This document shows positions 1-6,743 of a stretch of 12,814 nucleotides of DNA, one piece after another; the stretch's first letter is position 1; every line of letters starts with the position of its first letter. The notes below the pieces were generated by a model. That model was not told the DNA's origin. It ran no database searches and saw only the letters and a program-made list of their open reading frames with translations. Source of the stretch: Bacteroidota bacterium (GTDB taxonomy: Bacteria > Bacteroidota > Bacteroidia > Bacteroidales > Cfx3-03). A program made the position numbers and the translations under genes. The stretch spans positions 1-12,814 of the forward strand of contig JAUZOX010000036.1 of NCBI GenBank assembly GCA_030706265.1, in the 5' to 3' direction.

Positions 1-69
1 AACATTGCCTCGGTAGATAAGTTCTGGAAATTCCTGATTGAGACCTTAAAGGCGATTCCAGTCAAATAA
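1..69 (+). CDS. 3' end of an unidentified protein (partial)
   Basis: An open frame runs from the first base of the window to a TAA at 67-69 and gives the last 22 residues of a protein. The tail is rich in hydrophobic, aromatic and lysine residues (it contains FWKFLIETLKAIPVK) and could be an amphipathic or membrane-proximal C-terminus. Too little is present to name a family. It is read as coding because the frame is open throughout, its codons look ordinary for this window, and it stops 50 bp before the -7 box of rpmH. The gene starts outside the window. Confidence 0.55.
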   Translation, partial: NIASVDKFWKFLIETLKAIPVK

Positions 70-95
70 CTTTTTCAAAATAATTTGAACCGCTA

Positions 96-127
96 TTTGG
101 ATTTCAACAAATTTACGGTATCTTTGC
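96..127 (+). promoter_or_regulatory. Bacteroidota-type promoter of rpmH
   Basis: The -7 box TATCTTTGC at 119-127 matches the Bacteroidota consensus TAnnTTTG exactly. It is preceded by TTTG at 96-99 with a 19 bp spacer, which fits the -33 element. Transcription would start at about 133, leaving a leader of only some 17 nt before the rpmH ATG. This is the best promoter match in the window. Confidence 0.75.
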
Positions 128-149
128 AATCCCAAAAAAGAGTTAAAAG

Positions 150-305
150 ATGAAAAGGACATTTCAACCCTCGCAGAGAAAAAGAACTAACAAGCATGGA
201 TTCCGTGAAAGAATGGCATCTGCTAATGGTCGCCGTGTATTGGCTAGCCGTCGCGCTAAAGGAAGAAAGAAATTGACTACTTCTGACGAGAAGAGTTTGA
301 AGTAA
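150..305 (+). CDS. rpmH: 50S ribosomal protein L34
   Basis: This 51-residue, very basic protein begins MKRTFQPSQRKRTNKHGFR and continues through RMASANGRRVLASRRAKGRK, the signature of bacterial ribosomal protein L34 of the large subunit. The length is normal for Bacteroidota L34, which has a short extension after the KGRKKL core (here ending DEKSLK). The start is fixed by the family's MKRT N-terminus and by the promoter just upstream. The gene appears to be transcribed alone: it has its own promoter and is followed by a strong hairpin terminator. The usual partners rnpA and yidD are not next to it in this window. Confidence 0.97.
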   Translation: MKRTFQPSQRKRTNKHGFRERMASANGRRVLASRRAKGRKKLTTSDEKSLK

Positions 306-327
306 GCTTAAGATAATCCTACTTATA

Positions 328-388
328 CGAAGACATATGATAACAAAAAGGGAGGCGATGCCTCCTTTTTTGTTATCATATGTCTTCG
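328..388 (+). terminator. Very long hairpin terminator after rpmH
   Basis: A 61 nt palindrome has two 29 nt arms (328-356 and 360-388) around a GAT triloop. By hand alignment the arms pair completely, with one G-T wobble. The core is a classic intrinsic terminator: a GC-rich stem (GGGAGGC/GCCTCC) followed by six T. Because an A-tract lies on the other side it would also work on the opposite strand. A further 17 bp or so of AT-rich stem (CGAAGACATATGATAAC and its complement) lies outside the core and is not needed for termination. Confidence 0.88.
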
Positions 389-461
389 ATTATTTCACAA
401 AAAGTAATAACTTCGCACGCAAATGGCATTGATTTGCCAATCACGAACGAGATATTATACC

Positions 462-710
462 ATGTTTATTAAAATTTTTATATTCATCATCGTTGTTTAC
501 TACCTGACCAAGGGGTTGGTAAAAATGATCCTTCCGCATATCATCAAGCAACAGATGGATAAATTTCAATCTCAATTCAATCAACAGGCTCCCGGTTATC
601 AGCAAAAGAAAAACCGAAAAGAAGGGTCTGTTACCGTCGAGAAAGTTCCACCAAAGTCGAATCACCCAATGGGTGATGACGACTATGTTGATTATGAAGA
701 AATTAAATAA
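462..710 (+). CDS. DUF4834-like small membrane protein
   Basis: This protein of about 82 residues has one N-terminal membrane segment (FIKIFIFIIVVYYL), a short basic region, a Gln/Asn-rich linker, a VTVEKVP segment and an acidic end, DDDYVDYEEIK. The hydrophobic N-terminus plus a tail ending in YVDYEEIK matches what I recall of DUF4834, a Bacteroidota family of about 100 residues with no known function. An upstream in-frame ATG at 423 would add 13 residues (MALICQSRTRYYT), but the ATG at 462 starts directly at the membrane segment as in the family, so it is preferred. The gene lies 31 bp upstream of the YfhO gene and is probably co-transcribed with it. The long cytoplasmic tail may be a docking site (inference). 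A weak promoter-like TAACTTCG lies at 408-415. Confidence 0.75.
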   Translation: MFIKIFIFIIVVYYLTKGLVKMILPHIIKQQMDKFQSQFNQQAPGYQQKKNRKEGSVTVEKVPPKSNHPMGDDDYVDYEEIK

Positions 711-741
711 ACCAATTCGCATTTAACACGTCCATTTATTT

Positions 742-3198
742 ATGAAGAATCCTGTTTATCAGAAGCTATGGCCTGTAGCTGCAGCCGTAGTCCTTTTTCT
801 GTTTATCACTCTGGCTTATTTCCATCCACTCTTTGAAGGCAAACGCCTGTTTCAGAGTGATATTTCCCATTTCATGGGCATGTCTAAAGAAATTGTCGAC
901 TACCGTGCCAGTACCGGCAAAGAGCCCCTGTGGACCAATTCGATGTTTGGCGGGATGCCGGCATACCAGATTTCAACTATCCACAAGGGTAACCTGATGA
1001 CCTATATCGACACGATTCTTCAGGCAGGTCTTCCACGACCGGCCGGATTTGTATTCCTGTATTTCATCGGATTTTTCATCCTCATGATGGCCATGGGGAT
1101 GAAACCATGGTTGAGCATCGTGGGATCCGTCGCGTTTGCGTTCTCCTCCTTCTTCTTTATTGTGATCGTGGCGGGGCACAACAGTGAGGCGCATGCCATT
1201 GCCTATATGGCTCCGGTCATTGCCTCCATCCTGCTGGCATTCCGGAAGAAATACCTGCTGGGAGGGGCCCTCATGGCGCTCTTCCTCTCATTGCAGATCA
1301 ACGCCAACCACCTGCAGATAACCTATTACCTTGCTTTGATGTCATTGATCATCGGGGTTTATTACCTGGTTGTCAAAATCAGGGAGAAACAATTACCCGA
1401 TTTCTTTAAGGCATTAGGGGTATTGTTTGTAGGTGCCCTGCTGGCGATAGGTCCGAATATTTCCAACCTTTGGACTACCATGGAATATACTTCCTATTCC
1501 ACACGCGGACAGTCGGAGCTTACCGATCATGCCCATCAAAAGACCAGCGGACTGGACAGGGACTATGCAACACAGTGGAGCTACGGGGTCGATGAATCGC
1601 TGACGCTGTTGATCCCCAATGCAAAGGGAGGCGCTTCGGATGCTCTGGGAAACTATCCTTCGGCCATGGCGCCCGTAAAGGATGAATTGAAAGGCATTAT
1701 CGCACAGAACCATAGTTCGTACTGGGGCGATCAGCCCTTTACCTCGGGTCCTGTTTATGTCGGCGCCTTTATCGTATTCCTGTTTATACTCGGGATGTTC
1801 ATCGTTGAAGATAAGCTTAAATGGCCCTTGTTTGCCGTCTTTGCATTGTCTTTGCTATTGGCCTGGGGCAAGAACTTTGCATTCATGACCAATCTATTCC
1901 TCGACTTCGTCCCGGGATACGCTAAATTCAGGGCGCCTACCATGATTCTGGTATTGGCGGAACTGGTAATGCCCATTGTGGCCATTCTGGGCTTAAAGAA
2001 AATCATCGAACAACCTGAGATCCTCAAGACCAAAAAACTTTATGTCTTTATCAGCCTCGGCCTTACAGCCGGAGTTTCCCTGCTGCTGTATATTTTCCCC
2101 GGTACCTTCAGTTTGATCAGCAAAACGGACTTAGCTGCATTTGCCGCATATACCAAGCAAGGTGCTCCCGAATCGGTCATCAGTGACCTGACGGCCAATC
2201 TGGAATTAGCCCGGAAAACGATTCTCAGCGCCGATGCCATCAGGAGTTTCTTATTCGTGATGATTGGGGCAGGCTTGCTATGGCTGTATATGAAAAAATT
2301 AATTAAAGCCAATTTGTTAATCGTGCTTGTCACGTTATTGATCATGATCGACATTATCCCCGTAGACTCACGCTATCTGGGCGTCAAGAACTATGACCGT
2401 AAGACGGTGGTTGAAAATCCTTTCCCTGCAACCATGGCGGATGAATTGATCCTTAAGGATAAAGATCCCGATTTCAGAGTGGCTAACGTAGCCGCAAACA
2501 CATACCAGGATGCCAGCACATCGTATTATCATAAATCCATCGGCGGATATCACGCTGCCAAATTGAAAAGGTATGATGAGTTGATCCAGTACCAGTTATC
2601 AAAAGGGAACATGGAAGTATTCAATATGCTCAACACCAAGTATATTATTGTTCCGGACTCTGCAAGCGGCGGCATTCCAAAGCTTAATTCAAATGCGCTT
2701 GGCAATGCATGGTTTGTCAGGGGATATAAAATCGTTCCCAATGCGGATGCAGAAATGAATTCCTTATCCAGCTTCAAGGCAAAGGAGACTGCAATCATTG
2801 ACAGTCGTTTTGAAAATCAACTGCAGAACTTTAAGTTCTCAAACGATACCACCGGTACGATCCAACTCAAGAAATACGCTCCCAATGACCTGGTCTACGA
2901 ATCCAAATCCAAAACCGATCAGCTGGCCGTATTCTCCGAAATATATTATGCCAAAGGATGGAATGCTTCGATCGATGGCAAGCCGGCACCCTACCTCAGG
3001 GCCAATTATGTCCTGCGGGCCATGGTAGTCCCGGCAGGAAACCATACCATTGAATATAAATTCGAACCCCGTTCCTATATATTGGGAACCAAACTATCGC
3101 TTGCGTCTTCAATCTTGTTATTACTGCTCCTTGCAGGTGTCTTCGGAACAGAAATCCGTAAGGAATACCAGGCCGCAATAGAAAAGAAGAAAGCATGA
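742..3198 (+). CDS. YfhO-family polytopic membrane protein
   Basis: This 818-residue protein has a first membrane segment at about residues 11-28, then an extracytoplasmic loop with an acidic residue (Asp40 in QSDIS). Many more hydrophobic segments follow up to about residue 540. Next comes a soluble domain at about 560-780, and one last membrane helix at about 785-805 before a basic tail. This layout, and the C-terminal stretch with YYAKGWNASIDGKPAP and VPAGNHTIEYKFEP, are typical of the YfhO family. YfhO of Bacillus subtilis is linked to lipoteichoic acid glycosylation and is thought to be a GT-C-type lipid-linked sugar transferase; the substrate in Bacteroidota is unknown. Its stop overlaps the next gene's start (ATGA), so translational coupling to the glycosyltransferase is likely. 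Together they may add a sugar to an envelope component (inference). Confidence 0.9.
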   Translation: MKNPVYQKLWPVAAAVVLFLFITLAYFHPLFEGKRLFQSDISHFMGMSKEIVDYRASTGKEPLWTNSMFGGMPAYQISTIHKGNLMTYIDTILQAGLPRPAGFVFLYFIGFFILMMAMGMKPWLSIVGSVAFAFSSFFFIVIVAGHNSEAHAIAYMAPVIASILLAFRKKYLLGGALMALFLSLQINANHLQITYYLALMSLIIGVYYLVVKIREKQLPDFFKALGVLFVGALLAIGPNISNLWTTMEYTSYSTRGQSELTDHAHQKTSGLDRDYATQWSYGVDESLTLLIPNAKGGASDALGNYPSAMAPVKDELKGIIAQNHSSYWGDQPFTSGPVYVGAFIVFLFILGMFIVEDKLKWPLFAVFALSLLLAWGKNFAFMTNLFLDFVPGYAKFRAPTMILVLAELVMPIVAILGLKKIIEQPEILKTKKLYVFISLGLTAGVSLLLYIFPGTFSLISKTDLAAFAAYTKQGAPESVISDLTANLELARKTILSADAIRSFLFVMIGAGLLWLYMKKLIKANLLIVLVTLLIMIDIIPVDSRYLGVKNYDRKTVVENPFPATMADELILKDKDPDFRVANVAANTYQDASTSYYHKSIGGYHAAKLKRYDELIQYQLSKGNMEVFNMLNTKYIIVPDSASGGIPKLNSNALGNAWFVRGYKIVPNADAEMNSLSSFKAKETAIIDSRFENQLQNFKFSNDTTGTIQLKKYAPNDLVYESKSKTDQLAVFSEIYYAKGWNASIDGKPAPYLRANYVLRAMVVPAGNHTIEYKFEPRSYILGTKLSLASSILLLLLLAGVFGTEIRKEYQAAIEKKKA

Positions 3199-4517
3199 AA
3201 CGCTTGCTGATCATCACGTATTACTGGCCTCCCAGTGGCGGTTCGGGAGTACAACGATGGTTGAAATTTGTCAAATACCTCAGGCAGTTCGGATGGGAGC
3301 CGGTGGTCTACACCCCCGAAAACCCCGAGCTGCCCGAGGCAGACAGTTCCCTTGAAAAAGACATCCCGCAAGGAATTGAAATCATCAGGCGGCCGATTTG
3401 GGAGCCCTACATGATATACAAAAGACTGGCCGGATTAAAAAAAGACGAGAAGCTGGGTGCCGGATTTGTGAATACCTCCAAAAAGCCCGGCAGGATAAAA
3501 GCCCTCTCGCTTTGGATCAGGGGAAACCTCCTCATCCCCGATCCGCGTTGTTTCTGGATTAATCCATCCGTATCTTTTCTTACCCGCTATCTGGAGACAC
3601 ATCCTGTAGATGCCATTGTGAGCACAGGACCTCCGCACAGCATGCACCGGATTGCATTTAAGCTACACCGGGAGACACAGCTTCCGTGGCTCGCCGACTT
3701 CAGGGATCCCTGGACCAATATCGATTTTTATAAAGAGCTTCGTCTTTCGGCTTTTGCAGACCGGATTCATCACCGGATGGAGCTACAGGTGCTGAAAGAA
3801 GCTGACAGGATCACGGTCATCGGACCGCACATGAAAACAGACTTCAAACAGCTTCTCGATCGCCCCTATCATGTCATTACCAATGGATTTGATCCCGATG
3901 ATACCGGGCAACCTGTTGCCATCCAACCCAAAGGTAAATTCAGCATATCGCATATCGGGACGATGGCCGCTTCAAGAAATCCGGTATCGTTATGGAAAGC
4001 CCTCCAAAAGCTTTCGCAAGAGCTGCCGGGATTTAAAGACGACCTCCAGATATGCCTTTCGGGAAATGTGGATATCATCATCATCGAGTGTATCCGGGCT
4101 TCCGGTTTGGAACCGTGTCTTAAAAAGATCGATTATTTACCCCATGACGAGGTTGTCGACCTGCAAAAAAATTCCGCCGTGCTGTTGCTTCAAATCAACA
4201 ACACGCCCAATGCCCGCATGATCCTGCCCGGAAAGTTTTTTGAATATATGGCCTCGGGCAGACCTATCTTATGCATAGGGCCCGGCGACGGTGATGCAGC
4301 AGCCATTATTCAGGAAACCGGATGCGGACTGACGGCCGGCTTTGATGACGTCGAGCTCATTCAAAAACACCTGGCCACCCTTTATGCTGCCTATAAAAAC
4401 GGTGATCTGATCGTTTCTCCTGCCGAGATCAATCGCTTCTCCAGACCCGAACTCACCCGTTCTCTTGCTGCATTGCTGAATGAAATGACCGCCGGGACGA
4501 AAAAAAAGAGTTTCTAA
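3195..4517 (+). CDS. Glycosyltransferase, family 4-like
   Basis: This 440-residue cytoplasmic GT-B enzyme starts with a Rossmann-type N-domain (LLIITYYWPPSGGSGVQRW, residues 4-22), whose glycine-rich loop is typical of Bacteroidota family-4-like enzymes. It continues with STGPPHSMH (143-151) and DFRDPWT (168-174). The C-domain has HIGTMAASRNP (253-263) and the donor-site motif PGKFFEYMASGRP (345-357), where the conserved Glu350 is present. It should transfer a sugar from a nucleotide donor; donor and acceptor cannot be told from sequence. The start overlaps the YfhO stop by 4 bp, so the two are probably made together. An intracellular enzyme loading a lipid carrier used by YfhO would fit (inference). 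The gene ends in a run of A residues, encoding KKKSF. Confidence 0.92.
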   Translation: MKRLLIITYYWPPSGGSGVQRWLKFVKYLRQFGWEPVVYTPENPELPEADSSLEKDIPQGIEIIRRPIWEPYMIYKRLAGLKKDEKLGAGFVNTSKKPGRIKALSLWIRGNLLIPDPRCFWINPSVSFLTRYLETHPVDAIVSTGPPHSMHRIAFKLHRETQLPWLADFRDPWTNIDFYKELRLSAFADRIHHRMELQVLKEADRITVIGPHMKTDFKQLLDRPYHVITNGFDPDDTGQPVAIQPKGKFSISHIGTMAASRNPVSLWKALQKLSQELPGFKDDLQICLSGNVDIIIIECIRASGLEPCLKKIDYLPHDEVVDLQKNSAVLLLQINNTPNARMILPGKFFEYMASGRPILCIGPGDGDAAAIIQETGCGLTAGFDDVELIQKHLATLYAAYKNGDLIVSPAEINRFSRPELTRSLAALLNEMTAGTKKKSF

Positions 4518-4550
4518 AAGACCTATTATTTTCGGTTGACCAGGCTTTTT
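4516..4550 (+). terminator. Possible weak terminator
   Basis: AAAGACCT at 4516-4523 can pair imperfectly with AGGCTTT at 4541-4547, and a run of six T (4545-4550) follows. The stem is short and has a mismatch, so this is a tentative end for the DUF4834–YfhO–glycosyltransferase transcript. Confidence 0.3.
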
Positions 4551-4579
4551 TATGAACCTGCTTACAACGTACTTGTTTT

Positions 4580-4627
4580 CAGGATTCGAACGGAGTCCTG
4601 TAGGGATGGCCCTCGTGGCCATCCGCC
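4580..4627 (+). repeat. Palindromic interspersed repeat, copy 1
   Basis: Two adjacent hairpins are visible. The first pairs CAGGATTC (4580-4587) with GAGTCCTG (4593-4600), with one G-T pair and a 5 nt loop. The second pairs GGATGGCC (4604-4611) with GGCCATCC (4617-4624) perfectly, also with a 5 nt loop. The reverse complement of copy 2 aligns with it, including the CTGTA joint and the GTGGCC half, so it is one member of a family rather than a lone terminator. REP-like GC-rich palindromes of this look are common between convergent genes. Confidence 0.75.
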
Positions 4628-4685
4628 TATAAAAGCGTATGTTATCACCCAATACGGAAATCATTACAGGGTCCACACCAAGAAT

Positions 4686-4720
4686 GGCTGTTGGCTGTTG
4701 GCTATTGGCTATTGGCTATT
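4686..4720 (+). repeat. Heptanucleotide tandem repeat, five units
   Basis: Five head-to-tail 7 bp units: GGCTGTT twice (4686-4699), then GGCTATT three times (4700-4720), followed by a degenerate GGTGTT. The units differ only at one base and are sorted by type, as expected from slippage. The array lies in a non-coding gap between the two palindromic repeats. Confidence 0.9.
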
Positions 4721-4833
4721 GGTGTTACGCTATTCAGTGATCCATCCCAAAACTCTTCCATGAAACGCTTTGATAGTTTGGTGGTGGGGTAACTAAACTT
4801 TGATCCTTAACTGGCGCTTCTCTGCGATTTACA

Positions 4834-4877
4834 CGCGGGCGGCCACAAGAGCCGCCCGTACAGGATGTCGTTCGCTA
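4834..4877 (-). repeat. Palindromic interspersed repeat, copy 2 (inverted)
   Basis: CGGGCGGC (4836-4843) pairs perfectly with GCCGCCCG (4851-4858) around a 7 nt loop. Next comes TACAGGATGTCGTTCG, which matches TACAGGACTCCGTTCG in the reverse complement of copy 1. The stem bases differ from copy 1 in a paired way (GGATGGCC/GGCCATCC there), so the palindrome is kept while its sequence drifts. It lies about 30 bp beyond the gpsA-like stop codon and may also help end the minus-strand transcript. Confidence 0.72.
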
Positions 4878-4908
4878 AATGCAATACGACCTGGTTAAGA
4901 CAAACTAT

Positions 4909-5898
4909 TTACGGATGAAATACCTTGAGCAACCTGCTTACAAAGGCTGAGACGTCGTAGTTGTCCCTGAAGACTTTGTTTAATTCGGCAATAATCGGAT
5001 ATTCTTCCTCAGGGATATTCATCCGTTGAAGCTCTTCATAAAACACACCGGTAGCTATTTTCCCTTCAAGCACCACCTTATCCGAGATATTCGGTGTAAA
5101 GAACCCTTTTCCGATCAGCAGGCCAAGTGTCCGGTTCCGGCTTAAATCGTTTAAAGAAGTAAGGCTAAAGTCACCTATTCCGCAATAATTAAAGATGGTG
5201 TCTTTGTCGCCGCCAAACTTCATCATGATATTTTTGATTTCGGAGAAAGCCCTCGTGAAAACCAGGAAACGCAGATTGGGTGAGTTGAACTGGGCATCGA
5301 CGATCCCCATCACAATGGCATATATGTTTTTAAGGATACTCAGCAATTCCACCCCGCGTACATCCGAAGAGTAGTCAATAAAGATGCACGTATCTTCAAA
5401 GATGCCGTTAAAATAAGGATAAAGCTTCTCATTGACGGTTGCCAGGGTGAAGCTGGTCGGTATATTGTTCATCAGCTCACGGGCAAAGGTGGGCCCTTTC
5501 ATGGAGCATACGGGAAAATCCACATTCTTCATCAGGCTCTCTGCAATGGTCATGCCTTCGTCGGCAAAACCCTTGGCCAGGTTGACCAATATGGTTTCGG
5601 GTTTTAACAGCCCCTGATTTTTAAGGACAAAACTTACGGTCACCACCGATGGAATGGCCAGGAATACGATATCGGCTGTCCGGAGAATGTTATTGTCGGT
5701 AGTCGCTTTTAAAGCCTTATAGAGAGGGACTCCCGGAAAATATTTATGGTTGAAATGAGCGCTATTGATGCTTTCAACGACATCCGATTCTATGGAAAGC
5801 AAGGTAACATCCAGGCTTTCTTTGCCGGCCAGGATATTTCCCATTGAGGTTCCGATGGCACCGGCGCCCACAAATACAATATGTAAATTATCAGTCAT
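4909..5898 (-). CDS. gpsA: Glycerol-3-phosphate dehydrogenase [NAD(P)+]
   Basis: This 329-residue protein, the usual GpsA length, would interconvert dihydroxyacetone phosphate and sn-glycerol-3-phosphate in the cytoplasm. The N-terminal Rossmann motif GAGAIGT is at residues 11-17. NLAKG (106-110) and the family signature KGPTFARE (134-141) follow. The C-domain has DVRGVELLSILKN (179-191) with the catalytic-type Lys190, then GIGD (240-243), SRNR (253-256) and an EG...TG motif near 278-284. It differs from typical GpsA in having YCGIGDFSLT where GLAGLGDLxxT is usual. As the last gene of the minus-strand run it is 48 bp behind the SGNH gene. It could be the housekeeping enzyme for phospholipids or a copy supplying glycerol phosphate to a surface polymer; one window cannot decide. 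Confidence 0.88.
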   Translation of the reverse strand: MTDNLHIVFVGAGAIGTSMGNILAGKESLDVTLLSIESDVVESINSAHFNHKYFPGVPLYKALKATTDNNILRTADIVFLAIPSVVTVSFVLKNQGLLKPETILVNLAKGFADEGMTIAESLMKNVDFPVCSMKGPTFARELMNNIPTSFTLATVNEKLYPYFNGIFEDTCIFIDYSSDVRGVELLSILKNIYAIVMGIVDAQFNSPNLRFLVFTRAFSEIKNIMMKFGGDKDTIFNYCGIGDFSLTSLNDLSRNRTLGLLIGKGFFTPNISDKVVLEGKIATGVFYEELQRMNIPEEEYPIIAELNKVFRDNYDVSAFVSRLLKVFHP

Positions 5899-5946
5899 TT
5901 TTAAATAAGCTTAGATTAAACAAATCGAAATCAGGCTGCCTGTTTC

Positions 5947-6639
5947 TTAACATTTTATGATATCAAGCAGCATGCCGGCCAGTTTACGGTGCCCTTCGGC
6001 ATTAAAGTGAATGCCGTCGGGGATCAACGATTCATCAAAATCATAGAAAGTTTCAACATAAACGAAATTATATTTATTGGCCAGCTGACGGATGACTTCA
6101 TTATACCGCTGCACATTGCGAACACTCCCTGGCAGGGAACGTTCTATTCGGGCTGATGGCCTGTTTATCCCAATGCAGATCAACTGTGCGCTGGTATCTT
6201 TTTGCAATAGTCGAAGTATCTTCTCGTATTTATAGGCAAATGCAGCCCGATTGGCCCAGGCCCGTTTTCCCCTGATCACCGTAAGGCCACGACGGAATTT
6301 CTTTTCAAAGAAGGTAAAAATGTAACGGATTAACTTTCTGAAAACACCATGATGCGGATTGTCATTGTATATGAAATTCCACATCCAGTATGGGACTGAA
6401 CGTGTGCAGGCATCGATGATCCCATAGTTGAGGATGTAACAATTGGCATGGTATCCGATCAGTTCATCCACCCAGGCAGTTTGATAGGGCATGACCTTAT
6501 CGCTTAAAGCACGATTGATGATGAGCGTATCAGGCAGTTTCTCCTCAAGGATTTCTGCATACGATATCTCGTTCTCGTTTTGCCGTGGTGGACGGATCCT
6601 CAACGCCACAGAATTTCCAATTATTACAACTTTATTCAT
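5947..6639 (-). CDS. SGNH/GDSL-like hydrolase or transferase
   Basis: This 230-residue protein has an SGNH fold pattern. Block I is VVIIGNSVA with the candidate nucleophile Ser10 (GNS in place of GDS). A block III-like NYGIIDA follows, where the usual GxND is altered. Block V is PDGIHFNAEGH with Asp208 and His211 as the D-x-x-H pair. A basic stretch (FEKKFRRGLTVIRGKRAW) lies mid-protein. There is no signal peptide, so it probably acts in the cytoplasm. SGNH proteins in polysaccharide loci are often O-acetyl esterases or acyltransferases, which would suit the neighbours, but the substrate is unknown. Upstream is one copy of the 72 bp leader element, ending 15 bp before this ATG. Confidence 0.72.
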   Translation of the reverse strand: MNKVVIIGNSVALRIRPPRQNENEISYAEILEEKLPDTLIINRALSDKVMPYQTAWVDELIGYHANCYILNYGIIDACTRSVPYWMWNFIYNDNPHHGVFRKLIRYIFTFFEKKFRRGLTVIRGKRAWANRAAFAYKYEKILRLLQKDTSAQLICIGINRPSARIERSLPGSVRNVQRYNEVIRQLANKYNFVYVETFYDFDESLIPDGIHFNAEGHRKLAGMLLDIIKC

Positions 6640-6654
6640 CTGTAACTATTTTGT

Positions 6655-6726
6655 ATTAAATTGGTCATAAGGAACTTGTATGGATAATTCTTATCGGTAT
6701 TTGCGTTTTCAAACATACCCGTTTCA
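6655..6726 (-). repeat. Candidate structured leader element, copy 3
   Basis: Read on the minus strand, this 72 bp block starts TGAAACGGGTATGTTTGA and ends in ATTTAAT, 15 bp before the SGNH gene ATG. It aligns without a net gap to the copy at 11845-11916 (the first 21 bases differ at one position). Predicted pairs: GAAAC (6721-6725) with GTTCC (6671-6675, one A-C mismatch), and GTATG (6714-6718) with CATAC (6678-6682). In the other copies the inner stem is GCATG/CATGC, so both sides changed together. A frame starting at the internal ATG encodes 26 residues and ends overlapping the SGNH start (ATGA). Confidence 0.68.
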
Positions 6727-6743
6727 TCAACATTTCCGTATGA

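Larger units (their letters stand above)
4518..4908. other. Convergent gene-free gap with repeats
   Basis: This 391 bp gap lies between two convergent transcription units. I see no gene in it. It holds a possible weak terminator, two inverted copies of a palindromic repeat near its ends (about 4580-4627 and 4834-4877) and a heptanucleotide tandem repeat (4686-4720). Open frames crossing it translate the repeats and are not credible proteins. Confidence 0.75.

Noticed and set aside
423..461. Upstream ATG giving a longer DUF4834-like protein
   Set aside because: It would add 13 polar or basic residues before the membrane segment, whereas the family starts at the hydrophobic stretch. The ATG at 462 fits better.
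4580..4600. Possible tRNA T-arm (GGATTCGAAC)
   Set aside because: The rest of a cloverleaf is missing on both strands. The bases belong to the first hairpin of the palindromic repeat.
4536..4763. 75-codon plus-strand open frame in the convergent gap
   Set aside because: It translates through the palindromic repeat (CRDGPRGHPP) and the heptamer array (GYWLL repeats). It has no family-like features.
6639..6743. Read-through of the glycosyltransferase stop into a 34-codon extension
   Set aside because: The frame after TAA is open down to the SGNH start, but the glycosyltransferase is already full length. The open stretch is explained by the leader element.
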